Shown piece after piece: positions 1 to 12,436 of a stretch of 64,000 nucleotides of DNA; within the stretch, counting starts at the first letter, position 1, and each line of letters starts with the position of its first letter. A program made the translations under genes and the position numbers. The notes beneath the pieces are model-generated. The model searched no databases. It was not told the origin of the DNA and worked only from the letters and a program-made list of their open reading frames with translations. This stretch comes from Schoenoplectus triqueter (Eukaryota > Streptophyta > Magnoliopsida > Poales > Cyperaceae): positions 124,001-188,000 of the forward strand of contig CAXKVV010000062.1 in assembly GCA_964058805.1 (NCBI GenBank), written 5' to 3'.

Positions 1-1223
1 TCTGTAGGGCGAAAGTTTCATGCAAGGTGCCAAGAATGTTGACAAGGAAGGAAAGAATCAAAAGAATGACGAAGCCTAAATGTGAAATTGCTAGGGATAC
101 TTTTAGAACCTTTCAAGTTTTAATTCGGAAGACATTATTTGTTGTATGGAATTTATTTATTTTAGTCCTTGATGTATAATTTATGTAGTTTATATTAGAA
201 AGACATTATTTTGCTAATGGACGTTTCCACTATTCTCTCATGAACTAAATGAGAGAACAATAATTAAACGTAGTATAATTTATTTACCTTATCATGAACT
301 AAATGTGATAATAAGAATTAAATGTGTGAATAAGAATTAGATGAAGTATGGAGCTAGAAGTATGCGTGAATAAGACGTGAATAAGAATTAAATGTGTAAT
401 AATTTTAAAAATTATGGAGCTAGAAAATTTGGTTACGAATGGTGCAAGGTGATAAAAATATAATATATAAAAAACATAATTCTGATAAGGATAGATGCCA
501 TAGAAAAAATAATAAAAGATAATATATAAGAAACATAAAAAACTTTGGTAATGAATGGTGACATATAGTCCGCTATACACCCCTTCCAGCTTATAAGCGA
601 TAATTTTTTATTTTTTCTCTTTCGACGATCTCCTACCAGTTGTAACCCTTCGCACAACACCCCTTTGCAGCCACACCTTCTTCGCTCGCAGCCAACATCG
701 ATCGCCTAAATTGGTGCTTGTGCCCTCTACCAGTACCCTGCGACACCACCTTCTTCGCTCGCGCCTCCCTCTGGAGATAAGCCCTCTTCTCCATTCTTTC
801 TTCCCTTGATAGCTGGAGCTGTCAGATCTGCTGCTCATAACATATTCCAGCGGTAATTTTGAGTTACTCAATATCCAATCATCTATTATAATTAGTACTT
901 TAAACTAACTTGTGGTTATACAACATTGTCGATGTTGATTATGCAATGTCTTTGAATCATCATAATTGCCCAATTAATGTAATTCATTTAATTAGAATCT
1001 GAGCTATAAAGCCTAATCACTACTTTAAACTAACTAATTTATTGAATCTATAATATTATTGATCTAATTGAGCCATGGTTATATAACATTATTGAATTAG
1101 TCTAATTAATTGTGCAATCAGTTTGTAAGGAAGAAGCAAATACTTGATTACATAGCTTTCTTCAACCTACCTTTTTGTCAATGTTAAGAAAAAATAATAT
1201 CATTCTTAAATATTATTTAGGCA
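1..1223. other. Upstream flank of TNP2, no gene recognised
   Basis: AT-rich DNA with one GC-richer patch at about 615-830. Open frames here are short, lack recognisable domains and overlap on the minus strand. A phrase (ACTTTAAACTAACT) occurs twice, near 898 and 1022. This is probably the 5' untranslated or intron part of the CACTA element, but nothing proves it. Confidence 0.4.
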
Positions 1224-4200
1224 ATGAATGAGGATCGCAGTTGGATGTACCAAAAGTTCTCGTCTGATGGAACAATCGACGCACGTTGGTGTAATGGTGT
1301 CCTACAATTTGTTGAGTACGCATTTAACAATAGACCTACAGTCTTGGTCCGAGAAGGTAAGGACTGCATCTATTGTCCATGCAAAGGTTGTCAAAATATA
1401 TATATTGTCGATCGCCCAACAGTCACCAAACATTTATTAAGCACTGATTTTTGCCCAAATTACTTGCGTTGGACTGAGCATGGAGAAGGTTATCTAAACA
1501 GGGCTTCATCTTCATCAGCTCTCAATGAAAATCAGCAAAGAATGGAAGAGATGTTAATGAATATGTCTGGTCATGCCTTCAACTGGGATGATAGTGATGT
1601 AGAGCAGCAACCTAACCCAGAGGCTGCAAAATTCTTCTCCATGTTGGCTGCTAATGAGGTACCATTGTGGGAAATCAAATTTGAGGGAGATAATACTATA
1701 AAATGTGAAAATCACACTGTGTTATCGGCTGTAATAAAGTGTCTATCATTGAAGGCTGAGCATCAAATGAGCCAAAAATGTTTTAATGGAATGATGGAAA
1801 TTATCAAAAGTGTCCTTCCAAAATCAAATAAATTACCCGAGAATTTTTACCAAGTAAAGCGATTGGTTCAAGGGCTTGTCATGGATTATGAAAAGATAGA
1901 TGTTTGCCCAAATTTTTGCATGCTCTACTACAAGGATCGTGCTAATAAGGATAGATGTGATGAATGCAAAGAAGAAAGATATGAACCACCATCTCATAAG
2001 AATAGCAAAAAAAGAGTCCCTAAAAAGATACTTCGTTATCTCCCCATTGCCCCAAGACTACAAAGGTTGTATATGACCCGAGCAAATGCTGAGCAAATGC
2101 GGTGGCACAAGGAAGGTGTTAGAGAAAAACCTGACATCATGGTGCACCCAGCTGACGGGGAAGATTGGAAGCAATTTGATCGAAAATATCCTGAGTTTGC
2201 CGCAGAGGTTCGCAATGTTAGGCTTGGCTTATCAACTGATGGATTCATGCCATATAACTCATCCGCTGCTCCATATTCATGCTGGCCTGTATTTATATTT
2301 CCTTATAATTTACCTCCCGGTCTTCTCATGAAAGAGGAGACAATGTTCCTCACTCTTCTCCTTCCAGGACCAAAACATCCCGGTCGGGACATCGATATTT
2401 GTCTTGAGCCTTTAATTGATGAATTGCAAAATCTATGGTCTGTTGGGAAACAAACATATGATGTGTTAAGAAATCAAAATTTCCCGATGAGAGCAGTTTT
2501 AATGTGGACTGTGAGCGACTTACCGGCCTTTGAAATGCTAAGTGGTTGGGGTACTCATGGCAGATTGGGTTGCCCTCATTGCATGACTCATACTAAAGCT
2601 TTTCAATTATTGCATGGTGGAAAACCAACTTGGTTTGATTGTCACAGATGTTTTTTGCCTCCAGATCATGAATTTCGACGGGATAGGAGAAATTTTTTGA
2701 AAAATAGAGTTGAGAATGATCCACCGCCACCAATGCTAACAGGGGAGGAGTTGTTGGAGGAGGTGAACAAACTTCCTCCAATAAGATGGGGCAAAAAGAT
2801 TCCCTTAAAACAGATTTCGGGTTATGGTATCACACATCATTGGCAAAAGAAGAGTATTTTTTGGAGGTTACCTTATTGGTCATCTCTATTGATACGAAAC
2901 AACATCGACATGATGCATTTGGAGAAGAATTTCACAGAAAATTGTGTTTACATGTTACTAAATATCTTGAGCAAAACAAAGGATAATGCAAAGGCACGCC
3001 AAGACCTAGCCTTATTATGCAACCGTCGTAACCTTCATCTAACCCCCGACTTGAAGCACAAACCTCAAGCACCATATGCATTGTCCCTGGAACAAAGACG
3101 TCAAGTCTTAAAGTGGCTCAAGGAACAAGTGAAGTTTCCTGATGGCTATGCATCAAATTGGTCCAGGTGCGTCAATTTATCCACAAGCACGATTGTTGGT
3201 GTTAAGAGCCATGATTTTCATATATTTATGGAGCGTCTTCTCCCGGCCGCATTTCGCGACTTTGTGCCTGATTCATTATGGAAAGCATTATGTGAGACCT
3301 CAAGTTTCTTTAGGGAGATATGTGCAAAGGAACTTGATCCAAAACGTATCGAGCAATTAGAAAAAGACATTGTGATCACATTGTGCAAGCTCGAAAAATT
3401 CTTTCCTCCGGGATTTTTTGATTCGATGGAGCATCTTGTCATTCATGTCGCACATGAGGCAAGAATGGGTGGCCCGGTGGGTCCTCGATGGATGTATTCA
3501 TCCGAGAGGTGAGTTGTTTTTAATCTTTAATTTTATTGTTTGAAATACTTACTCTTGCATTTAAAATGAAACCAAAAAATGAACTTAAATCCTAAGCTGT
3601 AGACCATGACCCTAAAGATGCTAATTTTAAATACTTGCTCTCAATTGTATGTAGGAGGAACAAAGAGACAAGAATGATGGTAACCAATAAAGCTCAGGTT
3701 GAGGGGTCCATTGTTGAGGCAACTTTAATTAAGGAGATAGCATTGTATTGTTCATCATATTATTCGAAGGGTGACAAAAATTTGCATGATGATAGAGAAA
3801 ATAACAACATCACCCAAACATTGTTGGTGTTTGACAAAGTTGGAAGACCGTTAGGTCGAGGGCGACCACGAATTCTTGATGAGAATGAATACAAGACCGC
3901 TCACAACTATGTGCTCTTCAATTCTCCTGAAATTAAAACTTTTTTAGAGTAATTTTCTATTATAAATACAATTAATATTATTCTGAAAAAAATCTACTTT
4001 ATTTATCTATTTTGTAATATTTGGATATACATATAATATTTATAGGGAGTTCGACACACACATGGCAAATACGAGGCGTGCACTAACACCGGGAACATTG
4101 GAAAAAGCACGACAAGAGCAATTCGCTAATTGGTTACATAAAAGGGTCCTTACAGATCGTGCTTCTGATAGCAACATACGCAAAATAGGACTCAAACCTG

Positions 4201-4887
4201 AAAAAAAGGGTAATGTGCTATGAAGGATGTGAGGTCAATGGATATCGATTTTATACCAAAGCTCATGAAGAACATAGGTCAAGAGATAATAGTGGTGTTT
4301 GTGTGAGAGGAGAGACAATAAATGAAACACAACATGATTATTATGGAGTACTTGAAGAGATAATTGAATTGACATATGATGACGTTGAAAGCAAAGTGTT
4401 ACTTTTCATGTGTCATTGGTTTGACATAATTAATGGTGTTAAGGTCGATCATGAACATAGTCTTGTTGAGGTAAAGCACACTTCAACTCTTCATACTAAT
4501 GAGCCTTTTATACTAGCATGTCAAGCGACTCTAGTTTACTATCTTCCATATGCATCGAATAAAAGAGAGAGACAACAATGGTCTATTGCAATGAAAACAA
4601 TAAAAAAAGAAAAGTTAGGTGTGGAGGATATTGATGCAAAACACGAATTTTTCCAAGAAGAACAACCAAATTGTCCTATATCTATTTCAATTGGACAAGA
4701 ATTTATTTGGGATAATGTTTTGATTCAACCACACGAGTATGAGCCGGTACACCCAAATGAACTCTCGTACCACACACCCCAAGATGTGCAAGAACTAGAA
4801 GAGGAGGAAGAGGTTGAGGAGCGAGAGATCGAAGAAGAAGAGGCATTTGAAGAAATCGAAGAAGATAATTTCGAGGAGGATTGGTAA
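1224..4887 (+). pseudogene. CACTA TNP2 transposase (near-intact, one frameshift)
   Basis: Predicted exons are 1224-3508, 3655-3948 and 4046 to about 4205, followed by an open frame at 4213-4887. Exon 1 begins with a transposase-associated domain (residues about 4-88, MNEDRSWMYQ, Cys 48/51/53/56), then the TNP2 catalytic region (about 240-600, with LGLSTDGF and the ILPGPKHPG-like segment), then the start of DUF4218 (from about 669). Exon 2 completes DUF4218 (EGSIVEATLIKE). The last frame is DUF4216 (VNGYRFYTKAHEEH) and ends in a Glu-rich acidic tail. The introns have GT-AG ends and compatible phases: donor at 3509, acceptor before 3655, donor at 3949, acceptor before 4046. An A7 run at about 4200-4206 puts the DUF4216 frame one base out from exon 3. 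This is either a real frameshift or a homopolymer sequencing error. The protein would be about 1140 residues, usual for TNP2. It would cut and rejoin CACTA ends in the nucleus. Confidence 0.82.
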
Positions 4888-5792
4888 GTTTAGTATGTAA
4901 CAAGTATTTGTTGTTTTATTTATTTAGGTGATGTATTGTTGTCATTATAATATTTTTGTACTGTATTTTCTCATTTGTGAAAGTATTCATGATGTGTCAA
5001 ATTAAGTTAATGGGAGAATATAAACATCCTTTTTTCTGTATGTAATTAATATTTACTAAAGCTTTGCTGCAGGTGGATAATTGAGGTATGGACGGGGTTT
5101 CAAACTATGCATCTCATGATATTTATGTTGATTATATATTATTTTAATGTAATATGCTGTCGTTTATATGTGCATGTGGAGTGTTAACTTATGTTTGCTT
5201 ATATGTTATTTTAATATAATATGCATTGTCGTTTGGTGTGAGTATGTTTGTTTTGCTTGAGTTCGTGTATTTTTATTGGTGGACGTAGCTTTAAGGGGTT
5301 TCATTCAGTAAGGTTCATTTGTCTTTGCTCTTTAGTGTTGACTATCGTATTGCTTTATTATTTTTTGTAGAATCAAATGGTATTTGTTCATTTTGTGCTT
5401 GCAATTAAGATCACATTATCCATAGAGAAGATGTTTCAGAATTATGAATTAATAGTGGCATGGGTGTGCGCATGCAATTGAGTGAAGACAAATTTATATT
5501 TCTGCAACTTACACTTGCTTGCATATTGTAGCCTCAGTGGCATGAAGATGAAGTATAGTTATTTAATAAAGAGAGCAATGAATATCTGAAAAATCAATTA
5601 ATTAGTGGCTTGGGTAGATAATTTATATTGGCATCGAAAAATAATGTGTTTGTGGCATGCGTCAGGGATGGTATGGGCATACCCAAGATATTCATTTAAC
5701 CATGAGGCCTTACTTTTCAAATAGTATGGGTATTTAAATATGCAAGCAACTGGCATGTGCTATCCAAGCAAGTGTGGCAAATTCTAGTAGTG
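4888..5792 (+). repeat. 3' subterminal region and right inverted repeat of CACTA
   Basis: No gene is present. Words such as GGCATG, GTGGCATG and GGGCATACCC recur towards the end. The last bases (TTCTAGTAGTG, ending at 5792) are the terminal inverted repeat. Subterminal repeats of this kind bind CACTA transposase proteins in known families; that role is inferred here. Confidence 0.55.
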
Positions 5793-6320
5793 AGGGTCCA
5801 AAAAAATTGCCCAGAGCTCCACTTTCATCATTTTGACATACTTATTAAATCCTTTGACAAATATACTTAATTAATAATATTTAGTGATTTATTAACTAAT
5901 GGTAAGACCCAATAAATCTCACAAAGTCTGGTGAGATGAAAAAGCTCTAGCGACTACAATCTGGTCTCAATCATAGAGATGTAGGCCACAATAGGATCAT
6001 GATGTGTGCGAAATCGAATAACATTTGCACTTCTCTATAAATTTTTTTGTATTAATTTAACACACATATGTAATTATAAATTATTTTTTAAGATTAGTTT
6101 GAAATGTACCTCTGACAAAGTACGAGATGTCTGATGTCCTTCAAAAGGAAGAAAAGGATGATATCCGGATCATGTTAACCTGCAATATTTATTGTTCAAA
6201 ATAATAATTCAGATTCAGATAACTACCAGATTCAAGTTCAAAAAATATATATTCAGGTTCAGAGAAATACCATATTTAAATTTGAAAATTAAATAATATT
6301 CATATTCACGTTGGTATTTT
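5793..6320. other. AT-rich intergenic DNA, nothing recognised
   Basis: No coding frame or structured element was recognised. The last 130 bases hold phrases (ATTCAGGTTCAGA) that resemble decayed copies of the 24 bp repeat that follows. Confidence 0.4.
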
Positions 6321-6680
6321 AAATTCTAGTTTCAGATAAATATCAAATTATAGATTCAAATTAATATCAAATTTTTGTTTTAGATAAATATTAAATTATA
6401 GGCTCAAATGAATACTAAACTCTAGATTCAGAGCAATATAAAATTTTAGGGTCAGATCAATATCAAAAATTTGGTTAAAATCAATATCAAATTTTAGGTT
6501 CAAATTAATATCAAATTCTAGGTTTAGATCAATATTAAATTTTAGGTTCAAACTAAAATCAAATTCTGTAATAATATTAATATCAAATTCTAGGTTCAGA
6601 TTAATATCAGATTCTAAATTCAAATTGATATCAAATTTTAGGTTCAGATCAATATTAAATTTTAGGTTCAATTCAATACC
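6321..6680. repeat. 24 bp tandem repeat, 15 copies
   Basis: Fifteen units of exactly 24 bp lie head to tail with no indels. The consensus is close to AAATTTTAGGTTCAGATCAA followed by TATC, with several substitutions per unit. Because 24 is a multiple of 3, a minus-strand frame stays open at 6396-6671 and reads as an eight-residue repeat (NLNLKFDI-like). That frame has no start context or known domain and is best seen as a product of the repeat. Confidence 0.9.
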
Positions 6681-7364
6681 ATTTTTTTCTCACGACAGCC
6701 AACTTCTCTTTCTTTCTTTGTATGCACAAATGGTATGACGCATTAGCTTTATATAAGGTTAGAAAACACCACTCCCACTGATGCACTAGGAGGAAGATGT
6801 CAGTCCCAGTGGTGTACTCTGGGAAGGCGCTGATGACAACGACGTATATCGTGTGCGTCAATACCGGTGGCACACTGTCATTTTTAGTTTTAAAATTTAA
6901 TAATTTTAATTATTATTATTATTAGTAGTAATAAGATTTAACTCATTACATTAAAATATCTGTGCTGGTTTCATATTGGGGGCAATTTAAGAAGGAATGT
7001 TTACGATGCTTGTTTGTTCTTAAAATTTTAATAAGGTGCCTTAGGTACATAGAATATTTGAATTATATCGACAAACGTTCCGCGCTCTTTTTAGGAAGTG
7101 ACTGATGACCTTTATAAAGCGATCCAACGCAAATAAAAGTTTCTCAACTGAAAAAGATGAACAGAACTCCACGGCAAATGCTGGTTGTAGTTGTTTAAGA
7201 TATTATATATCCTGTACAGTAGCTGTTTAACTTTTTTTCCTCATAAATTTAAAAAAACATTATTGTGACTGTCGTAATCGCAGTCCAAATCTAATGACCG
7301 TTGTGAATTTGTACGCGTAACAAAAACTTGTCTTACTCTTGTATTTCTCTTTTAATTCTTTCTT
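6681..7364. other. Intergenic DNA, nothing recognised
   Basis: A GC-richer patch at 6760-6880 has no recognisable domain in any frame. The rest is AT-rich and has no supported gene. Confidence 0.35.
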
Positions 7365-7520
7365 TTCAATTTGTCTTATTGTTTTATTTCTTTTTCATGC
7401 ATTTGTAGCCCAAAAAGAAATTCAAATTATTGTGGCCTGTGCTTAAGAGTTGACCCCGGAGTCAAGTTTGGGTTCTCCATGGAGATCGAGATCATTGGTG
7501 CATTCAATGGCCCCGCAGCA
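7365..7520. repeat. Left copy of a diverged inverted repeat pair
   Basis: This stretch (containing TTTCTTTTTCATGCATT, AGAGTTGACCCCGG and TCAATGGCCCCG) matches the reverse complement of about 11350-11510, which has TTTCTTTTTCATGCATT, AGAGTTGACGCCGG and TCAATGGGCCCG in the same order. Identity looks like roughly 70 percent by eye. It could be the long terminal inverted repeats of a Mutator-like element of about 4 kb, or two opposed copies of one MITE. No target duplication was found. Confidence 0.55.
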
Positions 7521-7572
7521 AGACCGACTCAGCTACTTATGGCCCCGCAGCAAGACCGACTTAGCTACTTAT
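7509..7572. repeat. 32 bp tandem duplication
   Basis: Two adjacent 32 bp units begin GGCCCCGCAGCAAGACCGAC and differ at one base. This is a simple local duplication. Confidence 0.85.
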
Positions 7573-8629
7573 GGCTGTCAATGGCATACTTTTCAACGGG
7601 CCGGATAAGCCTTCGTCTAATTAACGGGTATCTCACCCAACATCCATTGAGAGCCCTATAAATAACTAAATAAAGCACTTTCTTATATCATCACAAGTTC
7701 AGAACATTGCTGAGCATATGTTGATACACAGTATCTTCTTTAGAGCCAACAATCCATCACAAAAAATGCGGAAGATAGTATGAATATTCACAAAAGAACA
7801 ATGTATCAACTAATTAGTAATTATATGAGTAGGAGTACATACAGTAGAAAATGGAAGATAAATTAAGTTCTCTCAAGAAACAGTTACATAAAAAAAACTC
7901 CACACAATGTTGATGTGGTAACGTGCAGACAGTTGACAAGTGCAGTACATCAGTACTGGAGTATACTGGAAAATAGTTACTCTTTTCAATCCTTATTCTA
8001 CTTAGTATCAAATTGTGGTTTTATACCAAGGAAAAAAACATAAATTACAATGTAAAATTGTCACTAATGAAGAGAAATAAACCAGAAAAATGCCTAATTT
8101 AGAATAAGTTCTGGATCCGCTCCAACTTGGCTCCAACCTGTAATTGTTGGCATGGAATTGTAGAGCCAACATAAGTAGAGGATTAAATTATGAAATAAAT
8201 AAGTATGAGGGTCTAAATGAATAACTGTGATAATAGCCCTTCTTTTATGGTTATATGTGCAAAATTAAACCTCTGGGTGACAAGTGAAATTGTAAAGTAA
8301 GTTGAAAAATAATTTAATCTACGTTAAGTGGGCCAAAAGATTTTGTGAGATAAAATATTAATTAATTAGTTAGCAAGTGCCATAAAGTAAATTTGCGCGT
8401 TGGTGAATCAAGAGATTTAATGAACTTAACTTGTATCCATATCTCACTGATCTTCTAGATTATGAATCTGAAACACTGAGTCAATTCATGAAACTAGGGC
8501 TACCATACACACAAAGTTGAATTCGAAGCGTTTGGCTGATTTAACATTGAGGTAGACATGCTAAAATGAATCATGTGACTTTAACAAACTCGAGGTCAAA
8601 GTTACACGTTTTACGAGGCGACTGATGTC
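7573..8629. other. Intergenic DNA, nothing recognised
   Basis: No frame with a recognisable domain on either strand, and no inverted repeat ends were seen. Confidence 0.4.
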
Positions 8630-9325
8630 CGGATAGTCGTGCGACTATCATCCTTGTCATCATGCTTCTTCTTTTCCTTATCTTCTTCACATGGTATGCT
8701 CCATCATGTGATCTTTATCATCATCATAATCATCATGTGATCACCAACACTACATGATTATTCTCTCTACATGATCAACATCTCTGTGTGATCATGATCA
8801 TCAACTGATCATTTTACTTGAATGATTATCATCTCTGCATGATTATCATATCAGTGTGATCATGATTATCATCGTATCTGAACGATTATCATTTCTACAT
8901 GATCATCATCTCACTATGATTATCGTCAACATCTCTACATGATCAACATGCCCATGTGATCATGTTCATCATCATTAACTGATCATCTTACCTAAATGAT
9001 TATCATCTCTACATGATTATCATCATCATCTCTACATGATCAACATCCCCGTGTGGTCATGATCATCATTATCAACTGATTATCTTACCTGAATGATTAT
9101 CATCTCTGCATGATTATCACTTCAATATGATCATTATCATTATCTCTACATGATCAGCATCCCCATGTGATCATGATTAACATCAGGTGATCATCACATC
9201 TGAATGATCATCATCTCTATATGATTATCATCTCAGTGTAATCATTATCATCATCTATACATGATCAGCATCCCCATGTGATCATGATTAACATCAAGTG
9301 ATCATCACATCTGAATGATCATCAT
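8630..9325. repeat. TGATCATCATC-rich minisatellite with about 110 bp higher-order unit
   Basis: The stretch is built almost entirely of TGATCA, TGATTATCATC and CATCATC words. The phrase CTACATGATCARCAT recurs at about 8766, 8933, 9032, 9143 and 9253, so the last units are about 110 bp long, and the last two are almost identical over some 60 bp. There is no open frame. The dense TGATCA palindromes are a consequence of the unit. Confidence 0.75.
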
Positions 9326-10885
9326 CATTTTCCTTATTATTTTCACTTTTCCTTTTATTTTATTTATAATATTACTTTATTACTTTATTTACTGATTTTA
9401 TTTTATTTTTCTCTTTATTTTATTGTATTATTATTTATTAAATCATTATCACATATAAAATGGTTTTTTATTATTATTTATTTATCTATTATTACTATGC
9501 CTAATATTCACAAGAGATTTTCATACTGAAAAATCATGAAAAATTTATATATTATTCTCTGATATTTTATATGAATTTTATAAATTTAATTTATATTTAT
9601 TTATATTGAAAACTCCAAGTCAAACTTGGACAAAATAGAAATCCATATTACTATGATTTTAATTTTGAATTATTAAAATATTATAACCATTATTAAAATG
9701 AAGTATTTTTATCTTCTCTTATTAACTTAATGGAACATATTGGTACTGTTCGGTACCGAATCTCAATTCTTCTAAATTCAATGAAATTAATCGATTTTTT
9801 TGACAATTAACTGCTCAATTCGTATCGCCTATGTGTGCTATTGTGAATTAGTATGATTAATGCAATCTAAATCGACTAATGACCTAGATATGATGCAATA
9901 CATAATGGTACCGTTCGATGTTCATTGGTACCAATTCTGATTGTGCCAAAATCCTTAATCTTTATTCACTTCTTGCATTATTTATACTTCTACCATCCTA
10001 TATGCTAACAATATCTAGTAGAATGCATTCAATTTAGCTCAGAAACTCATAGTCGTGAAACTGAGATGCAATCAATTTCGAGTTCTCAAACCTCAGCTGA
10101 GATCGATCGGTTCATAGTAGCTCTACTAGTCTTACTACATGCTCTATAAATGATAATTGATGCACTTTGTGATGTTTGAGCAAGGAATCGAGGAAACGAT
10201 GCAGTACTGTGTCGAGTTCTCAGGTTTCGACCGAGATCAATCGACACAGTGATCAAATTACTCGTTCTCAATCAAAATTCAATAAAGAATTCGAAAGATT
10301 CATGCATACCAAGCTTGTCACTCACAAGAAAAGAAAGAAAAAGGAAGAAATTACAAAAGAAAGATCGACAAAATCAAAAGCGATAATACTGTTATTTACA
10401 AAACAATTACAATCACACTTCTCAAGCCCCGATTTTCAAGAATCAAACTTGCAATTGAGGTGAATGAATTGAGTTCTCAAGTGAAACACTGAGATCAATC
10501 GATTATACTAACTTCTTCTTCTTATTTCTTGCTTTCTCTCTCTCTCTCTGAACTCAATATCTAAACTCTCTATCTCTCACTATTGATGCTAGAATGAATG
10601 AATCTCTGTCTCTCATCTTCTGTTCTTCTTGTCTTCTTATCAACAAAGGAAGGAGAAAGAAAATGAAGATACACATTCCAATGGTTATGGATGAAATGGA
10701 GGGTCGTATCAACAGGCTGCCAACTCGAGGTCGAGCTCATTCCAACAGAGCATGATTTAGATTACCAGTGTATTTATGTTTTTTGTTGTTATATTTATCA
10801 GAATAATTGGATTTTAATTGTTGTTGTAATATTTCAATTTGTTTGACACTATTTTAGAATAATGTATTAATCGTACTTATATTTG
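9326..10885. other. AT-rich intergenic DNA, nothing recognised
   Basis: A short frame at 10176-10463 is lysine-rich with no domain. The phrase GAGTTCTC followed by a GAGATCRATCG word occurs three times (about 10079, 10213 and 10470), which hints at a decayed repeat. A short CT microsatellite lies near 10535. Confidence 0.35.
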
Positions 10886-11160
10886 GCTTTATAAAACTTT
10901 ATTTTAATTTTTGTTGTAATATTTTAGATCAATCTACTGACTGTTGTATTTTGTTTTTAATATAATACACAAACGTAAAAAAAAAGGTACTGGGTGTGAC
11001 CGAGTTTAAAACTTGGTCCAGACACCTGTAATTTTTAAATGTACTGGGTGTGTTATAAAACTTTATTTTAATTTTTGTTGTAATATTTTAGATCAATCTA
11101 CTGACTATTGTGTTTTGTTTTAAATATAACACACAAACATAAAAAAAAATTACCCGGAGT
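10886..11160. repeat. Direct duplication of about 110 bp
   Basis: The block at about 10892-11003 (ATAAAACTTTATTTTAATTT, then AGATCAATCTACTGACT and a run of A before TACTGGGTGTG) is repeated at about 11056-11160 with a few changes. Nothing coding is present. Confidence 0.7.
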
Positions 11161-11349
11161 GAAATTTCAAACTCGGGTCTGTGTATTTTTTTTTTTACGT
11201 TTGTGTGTAAAAAAAAAAACGGACCCGAATTTCAAACTCGGATCTGGCTAAATATGCAAAAGTGAGGAGAGAGATGGCCAGTTTTTTTTTCATTTACTAA
11301 AATAAAAAAATCTGTCGTTGAGCAGTCATTTTCCTGAAATATTATTTAT

Positions 11350-11510
11350 TTGTGTCTTTCGGGCCCATTGACTGCACTAATGGTCTTTGACAGACTCAAC
11401 ATTGACGCCGGCGTCAACTCTTGTGCAAAGGTTACAAAATTATTTATTTCTTTCTGTCAATTAATGCATGAAAAAGAAATTGCTCTAACAATAAAAACAA
11501 GTTGGCAATG
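11350..11510. repeat. Right copy of the diverged inverted repeat pair
   Basis: The reverse complement of this stretch matches about 7365-7520 in order and spacing. See the left copy for the shared words and the alternatives. Confidence 0.55.
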
Positions 11511-12436
11511 AATGATCAGAACTGCGGGTCTCAAAGAATTGAACAATTCTACAAGCTAAGATCTCCCCTTGGTTTCGTGATTGTTAGTGCTAGTGTTAGT
11601 ATCATGGATTTATTTTTTGATACGAAAATGGTGTTTATTCAATAATGACAAACTAGTTTCTTCGTTTTTATTTACTTACGAAACTAGTGTTTGGGTTTTT
11701 ATTTTGACAAAATCTTGATACAATCTCCAAAACTGGGAGTGCCTTTATTTTTTGTAAGACTATTTGTTTCATTTATATTAAATTTATAATAAAATTTCCG
11801 AAGATAAGGCTTCACCCTTACCTTTACTTAAAAAAAAAAACTAAATTTAGTGACAATACATTAATGAGGTCTCAAGACTAATTTAAACAAAATTACTAGA
11901 TTTACTCTCGAATATGCAAACATAGCAAAGAAATATAAATAAAAGAACCAAATTTGACAGTACACTGGGGAGAGCGAAAAAAGAAAAGGGAATTGGTGAC
12001 TGGTGAGGTGGGAAATTTATTCGTTGCCATATTTTTTTTATGACATCTGTTGGTAAGTTTATTTTCTCTGTCATTTCTATCTCACTGGACTGATCTGTTA
12101 GTAAGTTCAGAGTGCTTTAGTGATTCCATTATTGAAGCACTTGACCACTCGACCACTTAATTATCATTTAGCTATAGTATTTACTTCTCCTTTTGAGATC
12201 CAGAGGTGCTTCGAAGTTAGTAGCCCAGGTTAATTAATGGTTGGCGCTTGCGCCCACCGGAATCTAAAAGGATTCCCAATTAACAAAAAAACCCCATGAA
12301 TGTGCATCCCAATGGGTCTGAGCGGTGAGTTCAACCGGCACTAAACAAATGCACGTTCGGAAGGGATCTCCGTGTTCTTCTTCTGCATCCCATTGCCTCC
12401 ATTCAGCGGTGTGGAGCGCGCGAAAAAGGGTCGCAC
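11511..12436. other. Intergenic DNA, nothing recognised
   Basis: AT-rich, without a supportable gene. The last 200 bases become GC-richer as they approach the 58 bp array. Confidence 0.35.

Larger units (their letters stand above)
1..5792 (+). mobile_element. CACTA (En/Spm-type) DNA transposon, right part
   Basis: The region carries a TNP2-type transposase gene and ends at 5792 in a sequence whose reverse complement starts CACTACTAGAATTTGCCAC, the normal form of a plant CACTA terminal inverted repeat. Between the gene and this end lies DNA rich in recurring GGCATG words, which look like subterminal transposase-binding repeats. I found no matching left terminus, so the element either starts left of the window or has lost its left end. 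The three bases after the end are AGG, the expected copy of a 3 bp target duplication, but its partner cannot be seen. The element is autonomous-like in layout but has a frameshift in the transposase. Confidence 0.8.

Noticed and set aside
6396..6671. 91-codon minus-strand frame (NLNLKFDI repeats) as a gene
   Set aside because: It is the translation of a 24 bp tandem array whose length is a multiple of three.
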